From contig DBGCPK010000019.1 in assembly GCA_048359995.1 (NCBI GenBank), positions 34,170-98,169 on the forward strand: DNA of 64,000 nt, in the 5' to 3' direction. Below, in pieces: positions 24,899-32,840 of the stretch. Source of the stretch: UBA3210 sp048359995. GTDB taxonomy: Bacteria; Bacillota_I; Bacilli_A; RFN20; CAG-449. The notes under the pieces are model-generated. The model saw only the letters and a list, made by a program, of their open reading frames with translations, had not been told where the DNA came from and did not search any database. A program made the translations under genes and the position numbers. Numbering within the stretch: position 1 is the stretch's first letter; the number at the start of each line of letters is the position of its first letter.

Positions 24899-25645
24899 TT
24901 ACTTTACCTCCTTAAAACCGTTTCTACTCCATAACCAAAGTGGTGTATGAATATCAATTGGTTTATATTCTGTATTCTTAAATAATTCTTGCCATCTATC
25001 TATAACAATTTGCTGAACATTACTAGAATTAAATTCATCATCCGTAATTAATCCTAATTTATGCGTTGCCTTACATACATGGGTATCAGGAGCTACTGTT
25101 AAATTTTCTATGTTTTTATACTTTCTATCAGTATATTGGTAAATCACATACATCCAATAATTACATATTTTTGTACCAGATAAATATGGAAATTTCTTTT
25201 TATAATCTTTTTGTATAAAATTCCTAATCTTATCTACATCATTATCTAACGAATCAAATAGTTTTCTTATATCGCCATCAAATAATTCTATAAAAGTATT
25301 ACAAAGTGCTAACCATATCTCAGTTTGCTTTTGTTTTTGCAATGCGACTTTATATTTTTTTAAAGCATATTGCACATCTTCAAAAGACTTTTCTAAACAT
25401 ATTTTAGGATTAAATACAAATTTAGTTTCTTCATCATTATAAGTTTTCAATGCGCTTTCCCATAGAGTATAAGAATTTCTTTGATAATTTAGTGCCATTG
25501 GCAAAGTAAAGTATAAATAATTTTCTAAACTAGATTTTTCAAAATGTGGATTAGCATCCTCTGGCATTACTTCACCACCAATCTCTCCATTTTTATGCAT
25601 TATTATGAGTTTATCAACTTTATCTAATATTTCTTTTTTATTCAT
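24899..25645 (-). CDS. HhH-GPD-like DNA glycosylase candidate
   Basis: A 248-residue protein. Residues about 150-205 resemble the core of HhH-GPD base-excision enzymes: FPYLSGTKICNYWMYVI at the place of the hairpin-helix, then V-A-P-D-T-H-V-C-K-A-T-H-K-L-G-L, comparable with the V-D-T-H-V-x-R-x-x-x-R-L-G-L segment with the catalytic aspartate. The iron-sulfur cysteines of EndoIII are absent. GGAGG precedes the ATG. It could remove a modified or damaged base, perhaps in a defence or modification context, but this is inference from a weak match. Confidence 0.4.
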   Translation of the reverse strand: MNKKEILDKVDKLIIMHKNGEIGGEVMPEDANPHFEKSSLENYLYFTLPMALNYQRNSYTLWESALKTYNDEETKFVFNPKICLEKSFEDVQYALKKYKVALQKQKQTEIWLALCNTFIELFDGDIRKLFDSLDNDVDKIRNFIQKDYKKKFPYLSGTKICNYWMYVIYQYTDRKYKNIENLTVAPDTHVCKATHKLGLITDDEFNSSNVQQIVIDRWQELFKNTEYKPIDIHTPLWLWSRNGFKEVK

Positions 25646-25995
25646 AGCTTCCTCCGATTATAAATTCACGATAATCACTAATAAAATTATACTACTTAAG
25701 GCAATTTTTTCCATGCTCCCATTGAAATAATTCATATATGATATTTATAGAAAGAGAACAAAGTTCGTAACTTGTATGTGATTCGCTCCATTAGTAAACA
25801 TAGGTATTGATACACTTGAAAAAGTGCTTTCATACCTTTTTTTCTTTGCAAAACAGGGTTTAAACACCTAAATTTGGCTTAATTAAGGCTAAAATTGGGT
25901 CGTGTCGGCTTGTTTTTGTTATTTCGAGTATATCTTTAAGTGAAAATTTATGAGCGAACGTTGGCAAATTACGACCACAATTTAACGATTACTAG
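25646..25995. other. AT-rich intergenic region with a possible attachment-site relic
   Basis: No gene is seen in 350 bases. It holds a T-arm-like CAAAGTTCGTAACTTG (about 25768-25783) and then GCTCCATT at 25785-25792, the same eight bases that span the 3' end of tRNA-Gly at 23595-23602. It also has a hairpin around 25810-25840 (AGGTATTGATACAC against AAAAGTGCTTTCATACCT) followed by T7. Confidence 0.35.
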
Positions 25996-26411
25996 AATTA
26001 CTATACTACAGACAGTGGCGAGATTGCAGATAATGTCAGTAGATCTATCGATTATGAAAAAGTCAGGGAAGATGCTAAATTTGATGGATATTTTGCAATT
26101 ATTACTTCTGAATTAGATTATGATTACATAAAACTATTAGAAACTTATAAATGAATTATTCTCTTTCGGCAGAAAGAATCATCGAAGTTTTAAATACTAG
26201 TATGTGTATCACTGATTCATTAAATAAAGTCAGAGTATTAAAGAATGATGAAGTCTTATTGTTTGACAAAACGAATAAATTGACTTTGGATAATCAGACT
26301 ACGAATGATTTACTACGAATAATTCATGCTATGAATGCTGATGTTCCATATGCAGAATATACAAAACAAGATTTCGATAAATATTTAATGTCAATCGTTT
26401 ATAAGCCATAA
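25996..26411 (+). pseudogene. IS1634-like transposase relic
   Basis: Two pieces of one transposase are visible. The frame from 25996 to 26154 contains KVREDAKFDGYFAIITSELD, the conserved strand around the second catalytic acidic residue of IS1634/IS4-type DDE transposases, then stops. The frame from 26151 to 26411 (SLSAERIIEVLNTS, and RVLKNDEVLLFDKTNKL) reads as the C-terminus. The stretch between them, with the Y-x-x-x-W-x-I-E motif, and the N-terminal half are missing. It marks past insertion and decay. The second frame could still be expressed but is unlikely to act. Confidence 0.65.
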
Positions 26412-26558
26412 ATTAGACTGGTTATGTACTCAATTATGGATGTAATCGGCTTTTGTAGCATAACAACTGTTAAACTCGGGTTACGGCCATCAAAACTTAC
26501 GATATTGCGATGAGACAATTGGAAATTTAATTGCGATTTTTAATGCGTAATCAATGTA

Positions 26559-26567
26559 TGATATAAT
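26559..26567 (+). promoter_or_regulatory. Extended -10 promoter before a lipoprotein gene
   Basis: TGATATAAT: a perfect TATAAT at 26562 with TG one base upstream. The -35 (TTTAAT, 17 bases upstream) is weak, as is common with extended -10 promoters. Confidence 0.6.
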
Positions 26568-26596
26568 GAAAGTCAAGAAAGGAAGAGCGGTGAACT

Positions 26597-27052
26597 ATGA
26601 GAAAATTCATGCCTTGGTTCATATTGACCTTCATTATATCTTTGACTTCTTGCAGTCCGAAAACTGTTAAATATTCTCCTGGTAACACATGGAGTGTCCA
26701 ACTTAACGAGACTTTTTCATTGGAGTGTTATTTTGACGAAATCAGTGAGGAGCAATTGGTTTTTTCACTGACAAAAGACAATCCGGAAGATGAGTATAAC
26801 TTTGCTATTAAAGCCAATTTTCCGTGCGAGTATATCTACGTGAATGATGAATTGCTTTTTCAGAAATCTCCTGGAGTGATACCTCAAAGCTTTTATGATG
26901 TGGAACATTTTCAAGAGAAGAATAAAATCGTTGTACCTTTTAGAAAAGGAACTGAGGAATTCAAAAAAATAAATATAATATCTTACCAATCTTTTTTGAA
27001 AGAATATGATAGAGACTTTATCGGAATAAGAATTATATTATATAAGTTTTAG
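26597..27052 (+). CDS. Hypothetical lipoprotein
   Basis: A 151-residue protein with a lipoprotein signal peptide: M-R-K start, a hydrophobic core and the lipobox LTSC with C19 as the lipidated cysteine. The mature part is short, acidic and rich in beta-like segments (WSVQLNETFSLECYFDEI), with no family recognised. It has its own extended -10 promoter, an AAAGGAAGAG ribosome site and a terminator immediately after, so it is an independent unit. Probably anchored on the outer face of the membrane. Confidence 0.7.
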   Translation: MRKFMPWFILTFIISLTSCSPKTVKYSPGNTWSVQLNETFSLECYFDEISEEQLVFSLTKDNPEDEYNFAIKANFPCEYIYVNDELLFQKSPGVIPQSFYDVEHFQEKNKIVVPFRKGTEEFKKINIISYQSFLKEYDRDFIGIRIILYKF

Positions 27053-27075
27053 GTGGTTCTTCAAAACCACTTTTT
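27053..27075 (+). terminator. Intrinsic terminator after the lipoprotein gene
   Basis: GTGGTT/AACCAC stem with a 6-base loop and T5, starting at the stop codon of the gene. Confidence 0.75.
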
Positions 27076-27088
27076 GATGGAGGAATGA

Positions 27089-27307
27089 ATGGATACAAGT
27101 TACAAATTTTCTTATCCTTGTAAAACAATTTCAAATTTTTATGATAATTTTTATGAATGCCACATATATGATGAGATAAAAGCCATTACTTACAGACAAA
27201 AAGAATTAAACGAAAGCAATAGGGATATATATGATTATTTTCAAATATTCCAGATTATTTATTCTTTACCAATTGATTCCAGTTGGGAGAAATCATCATT
27301 TGAATAA
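27089..27307 (+). CDS. Small hypothetical protein
   Basis: A 72-residue acidic, tyrosine-rich protein of unknown family, without signal peptide or membrane helix. GGAGG lies eight bases before the ATG at 27089, which supports translation; an ATG four bases earlier is in another frame. It follows the terminator of the lipoprotein gene and has no promoter that I can see, so it may be read by leak-through or be a gene remnant. Confidence 0.45.
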   Translation: MDTSYKFSYPCKTISNFYDNFYECHIYDEIKAITYRQKELNESNRDIYDYFQIFQIIYSLPIDSSWEKSSFE

Positions 27308-27330
27308 AAACTAAGTGGTGATTTTTTTAC

Positions 27331-27374
27331 TCTCCTAAGCGCAAGGTCTCCGGGTTGAGCCTGGAATCTAACGC
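27331..27374 (+). other. Degenerate 3'-tRNA-like sequence
   Basis: TCTCCTAAGCGCAAGGTCTC followed by CGGGTTGAGCCTGG looks like the anticodon arm (CCT anticodon in TCCTAAG) and T-arm of a tRNA-Arg, but no acceptor stem, 5' half or CCA is present. It may be a decayed attachment site of an element. Confidence 0.3.
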
Positions 27375-27386
27375 TAAAATTGATAA

Positions 27387-27430
27387 AAAAGAACCGTTTT
27401 TGAATGTAAAAATTCGCTTGCGGTTCTTTT
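27387..27430 (+). terminator. Strong hairpin with A and T tails
   Basis: AAAAGAACCG/CGGTTCTTTT, a 10-bp perfect stem with a 24-base loop, A-rich before and T-rich after; it can end transcription in either direction. It isolates the PRTase-DprA unit from upstream genes. Confidence 0.65.
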
Positions 27431-27467
27431 ATTATTTTAATGAAACTTTAAAAAAAAGTAAAAAATA

Positions 27468-27571
27468 CGTCGAGTGACAAATTAAAATACAAATTTACTA
27501 GTTTTTTTGGAACTTACTCTGTCAATTTTTTTAATCCCTTATATAAACTGATTTTACTTTGTCACTTGACG
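27468..27571. repeat. 14-base inverted repeat upstream of the PRTase-DprA unit
   Basis: CGTCGAGTGACAAA (27468-27481) and TTTGTCACTTGACG (27558-27571) are inverted copies with one mismatch, 76 bases apart. The interval is AT-rich without a gene. They could be ends of a small element, or a pair of operator sites for the downstream unit. Confidence 0.6.
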
Positions 27572-27628
27572 AGTTAAAAACGTGCATTATTTATGCTGCT
27601 TTTAATATCTTCTTTTTTAAAAAAAATG

Positions 27629-27637
27629 TGGTAAAAT
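27629..27637 (+). promoter_or_regulatory. Extended -10 promoter of the PRTase-DprA unit
   Basis: TGGTAAAAT at 27629, with a weak -35. It lies 74 bases before the ATG at 27711 and just downstream of the inverted repeat. Confidence 0.4.
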
Positions 27638-27710
27638 ATTATAAAATAATTTAAAGTCGTAAATCAACTGGTTTAAAGTCTAATCATTTGATAATTCATG
27701 GAGTAGTATT

Positions 27711-29621
27711 ATGGCAGATAAGTTTTATGAAAAAGGAGAGAAATATATAAAAGATGATGATCTTGAAAATGGCATTAAGTATTTACTATTGTCTTTAGAA
27801 AAAAATAATAATTACGATAGTGCATTTGATTTAGGAATTATATACCTTGAATGCTATGAGGATTTAGAATTAGATAAACCTGATTATCAAAATGCCATTA
27901 AGTATTTTTCGATAGGAGCAAAGAATAATCATAAGGATTGCCAAAAAGAACTAGGTTTGTTACTGATAGAAAGCGAGGATAAATGCGATATTTTTGAAGG
28001 AATTAAATGGCTTTTATCATCGGAAGAATTTGAATCAAAGCGTGAAGTAGATAGAATTAAGAATTCCATCAGTATTCTTTACAAAAAAACAAATCAACAA
28101 TTAGAAAAGGATGTTAAACTGACTATTAGATTGTTTAATGAAATTATTAAATTGACTAAAAATAGCAAAATATTGACACCTATATTTGATCGTAGAAATG
28201 AATTAATAAATAATTATGCAAGAAAGATTATTAGTGAGTCAAAAACACTTCAAGAGTTAGAAACTGGTTTTGAGTATTTCCAAAGATATATGGATAAAGA
28301 ATTCTTTTCAGGTATTTTAAGTTTATATTGTACGAAAGAAATAAATCTTTACATTGATTATGCTGATAGTGTTTTAGATGTTGAACATTATTTACAGTCA
28401 TTGGATGATAGAGATTTTAATTATAATACTCAAGCAAAAGGTATTCTTTACTTATGGTTGGCTCGTTCATATCGTGATGGCACTCATCATGCAAAAAAAG
28501 ATATCGAGATTGCTATGAATTATTATAAAAAAGTTGGAAACACTATTGCAAATTTGGAATTAGAGAAATTGATTGTTTCATATTGTGATGAACTAATAAA
28601 AAATGAAGACTATGAAACGGTTAAAAAGTATTTGCCTTATATTCAATCATTTGATAATCAATATAGAATAAAAAACGTAATTGATGAATTTGATAAAAAA
28701 GAAAGCTTTAATCGTGTAAAAGCGGAGGCAATGTTAGGAGATATAAATGCAAAAATCAAGTTAGCAAAATTATACGAAGAAGGTGTTGGTACTCCTAGAG
28801 ATTTGAATAAAGCAGTAGCCATTCAAAAGGATCTATATGAAGAATATCATTTAAAGACTTCATTTGATTTCATCTATAATTATTATTGTAAAAATAATGA
28901 TTATAGTGATTTAAAGTTGTTATTGGAAGATGCTAGAAAAAATAATGTTGAATTCGATTATTATCAAGAATCAAAATATGCTTCACTAATCTCTTATTAT
29001 GCTACAAGCAATTATGATTATGTCCATACTAGAGGAATTTCTTTTGTTGATGTAGAGTCAAATATTATTTATTACTTATTTGATTATTATAAAAAATGGT
29101 GGGTAGATACTTATCCAAACAATAATTTTTATAAAGATAATTTTTTCACATTTATGGCAATTAAGAAAAGAAACTATAGTCCATATTCAAGACCACTAAA
29201 CTTTCCAGGAGCATTATATAATTTTTTAAAATTATTTAGTAATAATGAAGTATGGTTTATTTGTACAGTACCTGGACATGAAAAAACTACCAATATTTCA
29301 AATGGTGTTTCTGATATCATTGAGATGGTAAAATTGCGTCAAAATTTTGTATTTAGGAGCACCATTATCCAAAGAAAATATACAGTAGACAAGAAGGCAA
29401 CATCCAGTTTTGGAAGGAATAATGACTATCGAGTTGATATGAAAAGTCTGACAATTGAGGATGGATTTAATGTTATTGACAAGAATATAATAGTAGTTGA
29501 TGATATTACTACATCAGGAAGTACATTAATTTCATGTAGAAATATATTAATGGATGCAAGGGCAAAGAGAGTTGTTCTAATTGCATTAGGAAAAACAAAG
29601 GAGCAGATGTATGAATTCTAA
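27711..29621 (+). CDS. Sel1/TPR-repeat protein with C-terminal phosphoribosyltransferase domain
   Basis: A 636-residue protein. The first ~450 residues are helical repeats of the Sel1/TPR kind; the clearest are near residues 3-100 (IKYLLLSLEKNNNYDSAFDLG) and about 340-380 (GDINAKIKLAKLYEEGVG). The end is a type I phosphoribosyltransferase with the PRPP loop VVDDITTSGST at 595-605 and an earlier V-P-G-H strand, close to the ComF group. It probably senses or binds a partner through the repeats and handles a PRPP-like ligand or nucleotide. The end overlaps a dprA-like gene by 11 bases, so both are made together. Candidate defence unit; function unproven. Confidence 0.8.
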   Translation: MADKFYEKGEKYIKDDDLENGIKYLLLSLEKNNNYDSAFDLGIIYLECYEDLELDKPDYQNAIKYFSIGAKNNHKDCQKELGLLLIESEDKCDIFEGIKWLLSSEEFESKREVDRIKNSISILYKKTNQQLEKDVKLTIRLFNEIIKLTKNSKILTPIFDRRNELINNYARKIISESKTLQELETGFEYFQRYMDKEFFSGILSLYCTKEINLYIDYADSVLDVEHYLQSLDDRDFNYNTQAKGILYLWLARSYRDGTHHAKKDIEIAMNYYKKVGNTIANLELEKLIVSYCDELIKNEDYETVKKYLPYIQSFDNQYRIKNVIDEFDKKESFNRVKAEAMLGDINAKIKLAKLYEEGVGTPRDLNKAVAIQKDLYEEYHLKTSFDFIYNYYCKNNDYSDLKLLLEDARKNNVEFDYYQESKYASLISYYATSNYDYVHTRGISFVDVESNIIYYLFDYYKKWWVDTYPNNNFYKDNFFTFMAIKKRNYSPYSRPLNFPGALYNFLKLFSNNEVWFICTVPGHEKTTNISNGVSDIIEMVKLRQNFVFRSTIIQRKYTVDKKATSSFGRNNDYRVDMKSLTIEDGFNVIDKNIIVVDDITTSGSTLISCRNILMDARAKRVVLIALGKTKEQMYEF

Positions 29622-30441
29622 TAGCTTAATTTTGACATTGCTTCATCTAAAAGGATGGGGCGCCAAAAAAATATATTCTTATGTTTCGTCACACTCTTTT
29701 GATTATAAAAGATGTGTTAATGGTTTAGTTGAGGCACTTAATGAAGAAGAAAAAGTACTTTTTAAAATAGAATTAGTGAATTCAAATTTAACATTAGAAA
29801 AGAATCAAGATAAAGGTATTCACGCTTGTAATATTTTAGATAAAGAATTTCCAAAAAAATTATATGCTTCGACAGATAAATGTGTGTTTATATATTATAA
29901 AGGCGATATTAATTTATTATCGAAGAAGGCAATTTCCATAATTGGAACTAGAAAACCAGATGAGCATTTTATAAACAAAGGAATTATTGCAACATCGTAT
30001 TTTGCTAAAAAAGGATATGTTATTATCAGTGGACTTGCATTGGGATGTGACTCTATTGCACATCGTTATTGTTTAGATGTTGGAGGTAAAACAATAGCTG
30101 TCCTACCATCACCATGTGATAATGTTCAACCAAGTTCAAATAGATTGTTAGCAGACAGAATTGTCAAAAATGGAGGATTATTAATTTCTGAGTATGGAAC
30201 AGGAACACCTATTTCAAAATTTAATTATCCTCAAAGAGATAGAATCCAAAGCTTATTAAGCGGAGTAATTCTAATTATCCAAGCATCGAATGAAAGTGGA
30301 ACTATGATTGCAACAAGGAAAAATATTAAAGACGGAAAACTCGTATATGCTCTAAAAGGAAATGACATTACTATTGTTCAGAGATATGTAGACGTTGATT
30401 CAACAGATGAATTAGAAGAAATTGAAAACTGGATTTTTTAA
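29611..30441 (+). CDS. DprA/Smf-like SLOG-domain protein
   Basis: A 276-residue DprA homologue. The Rossmann-like core is intact: AISIIGTRKPDEHF, VIISGLALGCDSIAH, TIAVLPSPCDNVQPSSN, GGLLISEYGTGTPISKFNYPQRDRI and ESGTMIATR. Classical DprA loads RecA on incoming single-stranded DNA in transformation; the N-terminal part here is short and divergent, and no C-terminal winged helix is seen. AAGGAG lies inside the end of the PRTase gene, 10 bases before the ATG. As a fixed partner of a PRTase in an accessory island it probably acts in conflict or nucleotide sensing rather than competence. Confidence 0.88.
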   Translation: MNSNSLILTLLHLKGWGAKKIYSYVSSHSFDYKRCVNGLVEALNEEEKVLFKIELVNSNLTLEKNQDKGIHACNILDKEFPKKLYASTDKCVFIYYKGDINLLSKKAISIIGTRKPDEHFINKGIIATSYFAKKGYVIISGLALGCDSIAHRYCLDVGGKTIAVLPSPCDNVQPSSNRLLADRIVKNGGLLISEYGTGTPISKFNYPQRDRIQSLLSGVILIIQASNESGTMIATRKNIKDGKLVYALKGNDITIVQRYVDVDSTDELEEIENWIF

Positions 30442-30660
30442 CTTCAAAGAAGTATCAATTTTATTTTTTCTGTAAACTACTATTTAGCAAATTTGTATTA
30501 GTGTAATTCATAATAAATCTTTTTTGACTACAATTATAAAATAAGTGTATACATAAACATAATGTAATGTTCACTTTTATTTATATTGTGTCTATTTTAT
30601 TAATAGCAGTTCACTTTTGCTTCAATTCATTTTTTCGAGTAAAAAAAATTGACAGCCATA

Positions 30661-30692
30661 TTGACAATCTTAAACGGGGGGGGGGGTATAAT
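30661..30692 (+). promoter_or_regulatory. Promoter with an 11-G tract in the spacer (possible phase-variable switch)
   Basis: TTGACA (30661-30666) and TATAAT (30687-30692) are both perfect but 20 bases apart. The spacer holds G11 (30676-30686). Loss of three G by slippage would give the ideal 17-base spacing, so tract length could switch the promoter. The gene it serves starts at 30723. Confidence 0.65.
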
Positions 30693-30722
30693 TATTATGG
30701 AAATAACGATTTGGAGGGAAAT

Positions 30723-31736
30723 ATGAAGTTATTTGAAAAGAGATGGTTTAGGCTTCTTCTCAATGGCCTATGCAGTGTTATGATACTTATAATTGGGATA
30801 ATTTTTATTAATGTTGGGCTTAAAGATATCGGTAGCATGAAAGAAAATCTTACTATTCCTGGCTATTTTTATGCAATCGCATTTTCCATAATCTCATTTG
30901 TCATTTATTTATTATTTGATTTTCGAAATTATCAAAATGAAGATGGGGTAATCAAAAAGGGATTTACTGCGATAGTTTATTTTTTACTTTGGGCAGCCTT
31001 AGTTTTCATTGCATTTATCTGTTGCATGATAATTATGGCAGAGCTTTTAGGTTATTCACCGGCAAGTGATGGAAAATTAAACAACTTGGAATTCTATACT
31101 TGTTTTAGCTTATTAAGTTTTGGATTTTCGGCATTATTTACTCAATTAATACTTGAAAAATGTTCTTTTGCTAAACAAAAAACAGTTGAAAAAAGAAAAA
31201 AATACGCACCATTTGCATCTTTCATTGGATTTGTAATTGCATTTGTGATATTTGGTGTGCTAGGTATTCTAATGGGGAACAATGAAACGCTTAGAACTCT
31301 GTTAGTGTTTGTTGAATCATTAGCTCCTTTTATTGGATTTATTATTGTCTGCATTAAGAAATTCAAGAAGCGTGGCGAAAAGAAATTGCTTGACAAGTCA
31401 GCATCAAATCTTCATTCAAATAGTCGGGAAGGATTCCTTGATGGAAACTTGTATATCATTGAAGAAATGCTAAAAAGTTTGAATGGGAAAGCTGTTTATT
31501 ATGATTCTTTTAAAGGAGAAATGTACGTGGAAGTATACGGAAGTAATGAAAATATTACTGTGAAAGTTTCTATAAGGGACATCACAGATGTTTCCATTGT
31601 TGGAGATCGTACGATTTCAGATTTGGGAGAAAGGGTAATGCAGGACGAAGCTCTTTCAAATGTGAAAAAAGTGATTCATAAAACCGAAAGCAAGTTAAAA
31701 CCCCCATATAATATTAACTTTGTCACAAGAATATAG
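30723..31736 (+). CDS. Hypothetical membrane protein with six helices and a cytoplasmic C-terminus
   Basis: A 337-residue protein from the ATG at 30723, chosen because GGAGGG lies 7 bases before it. The frame is open further upstream, but that stretch is the promoter with the G11 tract. Six hydrophobic segments follow one another (around residues 10-30, 47-66, 79-108, 121-142, 165-186 and 196-218), and the last ~110 residues are soluble. No family was recognised. It lies 280 bases after the dprA-like gene with its own promoter. A surface or effector role is possible but unsupported. Confidence 0.7.
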   Translation: MKLFEKRWFRLLLNGLCSVMILIIGIIFINVGLKDIGSMKENLTIPGYFYAIAFSIISFVIYLLFDFRNYQNEDGVIKKGFTAIVYFLLWAALVFIAFICCMIIMAELLGYSPASDGKLNNLEFYTCFSLLSFGFSALFTQLILEKCSFAKQKTVEKRKKYAPFASFIGFVIAFVIFGVLGILMGNNETLRTLLVFVESLAPFIGFIIVCIKKFKKRGEKKLLDKSASNLHSNSREGFLDGNLYIIEEMLKSLNGKAVYYDSFKGEMYVEVYGSNENITVKVSIRDITDVSIVGDRTISDLGERVMQDEALSNVKKVIHKTESKLKPPYNINFVTRI

Positions 31737-31787
31737 GAGCATTGGGGATAGGAATCATTTACATAATATAATTTATGAAATCTAAAG

Positions 31788-31850
31788 GGACTGTAAAAAA
31801 AGTTAAAATCATAAGGAACTATGATAAGGACAAGATCTTACAGTCCTTTT
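31788..31850 (+). terminator. Long-loop hairpin with T run after the membrane protein gene
   Basis: GGACTGTAA/TTACAGTCC, a perfect 9-bp stem with a 41-base loop, then T4. The long loop makes it weaker than usual; it could also be the ends of a small repeat element. Confidence 0.45.
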
Positions 31851-32002
31851 AATATGTTGAGAAAAAACAAAATAGAATAAAAAAGGATGAATAAAAATGA
31901 ATTTTACAGTTCGAGATTTACCTTCTTTAAAGAAACACGGCTGATTCTACGATAATGATCATCCTGTTTGATAATTCACCTTCAGCCATATTTGGCTTAA
32001 CG

Positions 32003-32239
32003 ATGAATTCAAGTGAATGGAAAATACGAAAAACCTTAAAAAGCTTAGGATTTGAATATGTAGATAATTACTTAGGCTTAGTTTCTTGCTATTCAAAAGA
32101 AAATATTGACTTTAGGATTAATCCTAATTATAAAAAAGGTGTAACCGATTCGGATTACTGTGTTTTAAAGTTTACTACTACAAGTGGTAGATATTATTGT
32201 AATTTAAAAACAGAAGCTTTGAGATTAAGTAATTATTAA
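32003..32239 (+). CDS. Small hypothetical protein
   Basis: A 78-residue protein from the ATG at 32003; the frame extends to 31955 but the extra residues look random. It is basic and beta-rich (FEYVDNYLGLVSCYS, YCVLKFTTTSGRYYCNL). No family recognised and no good ribosome site. It lies 29 bases before a DUF3781 gene with matching codon use. It may be an intact accessory gene or the end of a broken one. Confidence 0.4.
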   Translation: MNSSEWKIRKTLKSLGFEYVDNYLGLVSCYSKENIDFRINPNYKKGVTDSDYCVLKFTTTSGRYYCNLKTEALRLSNY

Positions 32240-32268
32240 ATTACAATTTGAATGTGAGTTGATGGGAT

Positions 32269-32514
32269 ATGAATAAAGAAATCTTATTATCAAATATAGA
32301 TAAAGTCCATACTACCGAAATGGGTGTTGATAGGATTAAGAAAAATCTTAAAATAGATACTCATAATGTTGTTGAGTATTGCAAGAATAAAGTTTTAGAT
32401 AAAAATTGTAATATCTATAAGCAAGGTAAAAATTGGTATTGTGAAATTGATAATATAAAGATAACTATTAACTCATATAGTTATACAATTATTACGGCAC
32501 ATACTATTCGCTAA
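32269..32514 (+). CDS. DUF3781 family protein
   Basis: An 81-residue protein that I recognise as the DUF3781 family: N-terminal LLSNIDKVHTTEMGVDRIKKNL, then VVEYCKNKV, and the ending YCEIDNIKITINSYSYTIITAH. These small cytoplasmic proteins occur in Firmicutes, often in accessory regions; no function is known to me. The ATG has a weak site (GTGAG). The length is normal for the family, so the gene looks intact. Confidence 0.7.
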   Translation: MNKEILLSNIDKVHTTEMGVDRIKKNLKIDTHNVVEYCKNKVLDKNCNIYKQGKNWYCEIDNIKITINSYSYTIITAHTIR

Positions 32515-32840
32515 ATTATAATTTAGAAGTGTGAGGTTATGACAAAACATACTTTTGAAGGAATAAAAATGTATTACTTAAAAGTATAAATGAAGGCCAT
32601 ATTGAAGCAGAATTAAAACTAATATTTTGTATTATCAAAAGTTTTAACCTGTGAAAACCCGTGTAAATACTGTGATCAATGAACTTAAAATAACAGTAAT
32701 TTTTGACGCTTTGGTGCCAAAATGGTGGCCGAATTTCCCGTAGTGAAATAGAACGATATGAGCAAATATAAGGAAATGATAGAGAAATTCGTATATGAGT
32801 GTTATAACCTAAACAAACGGGAATTTGTCGGAGATAGATT
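32515..32840. other. Degraded accessory DNA without an intact gene
   Basis: 325 bases. It holds a short frame opening with MTKHTFEG that stops after 17 codons, and a GGTGCCAAAATGGTGGCCG stretch at about 32712. No promoter, RNA or intact gene is seen. It looks like remains of deleted genes. Confidence 0.4.

Noticed and set aside
29611..30441. Competence dprA of the housekeeping locus
   Set aside because: It lies in AT-rich accessory DNA, translationally coupled to a PRTase gene and not next to topA or rnhB; treated as an accessory homologue.
30567..30722. Upstream extension of the six-helix protein through the G11 tract
   Set aside because: The stretch contains a -35/-10 pair and the ATG at 30723 has GGAGGG; the tract is better read as promoter spacer, though translational phase variation cannot be fully excluded.
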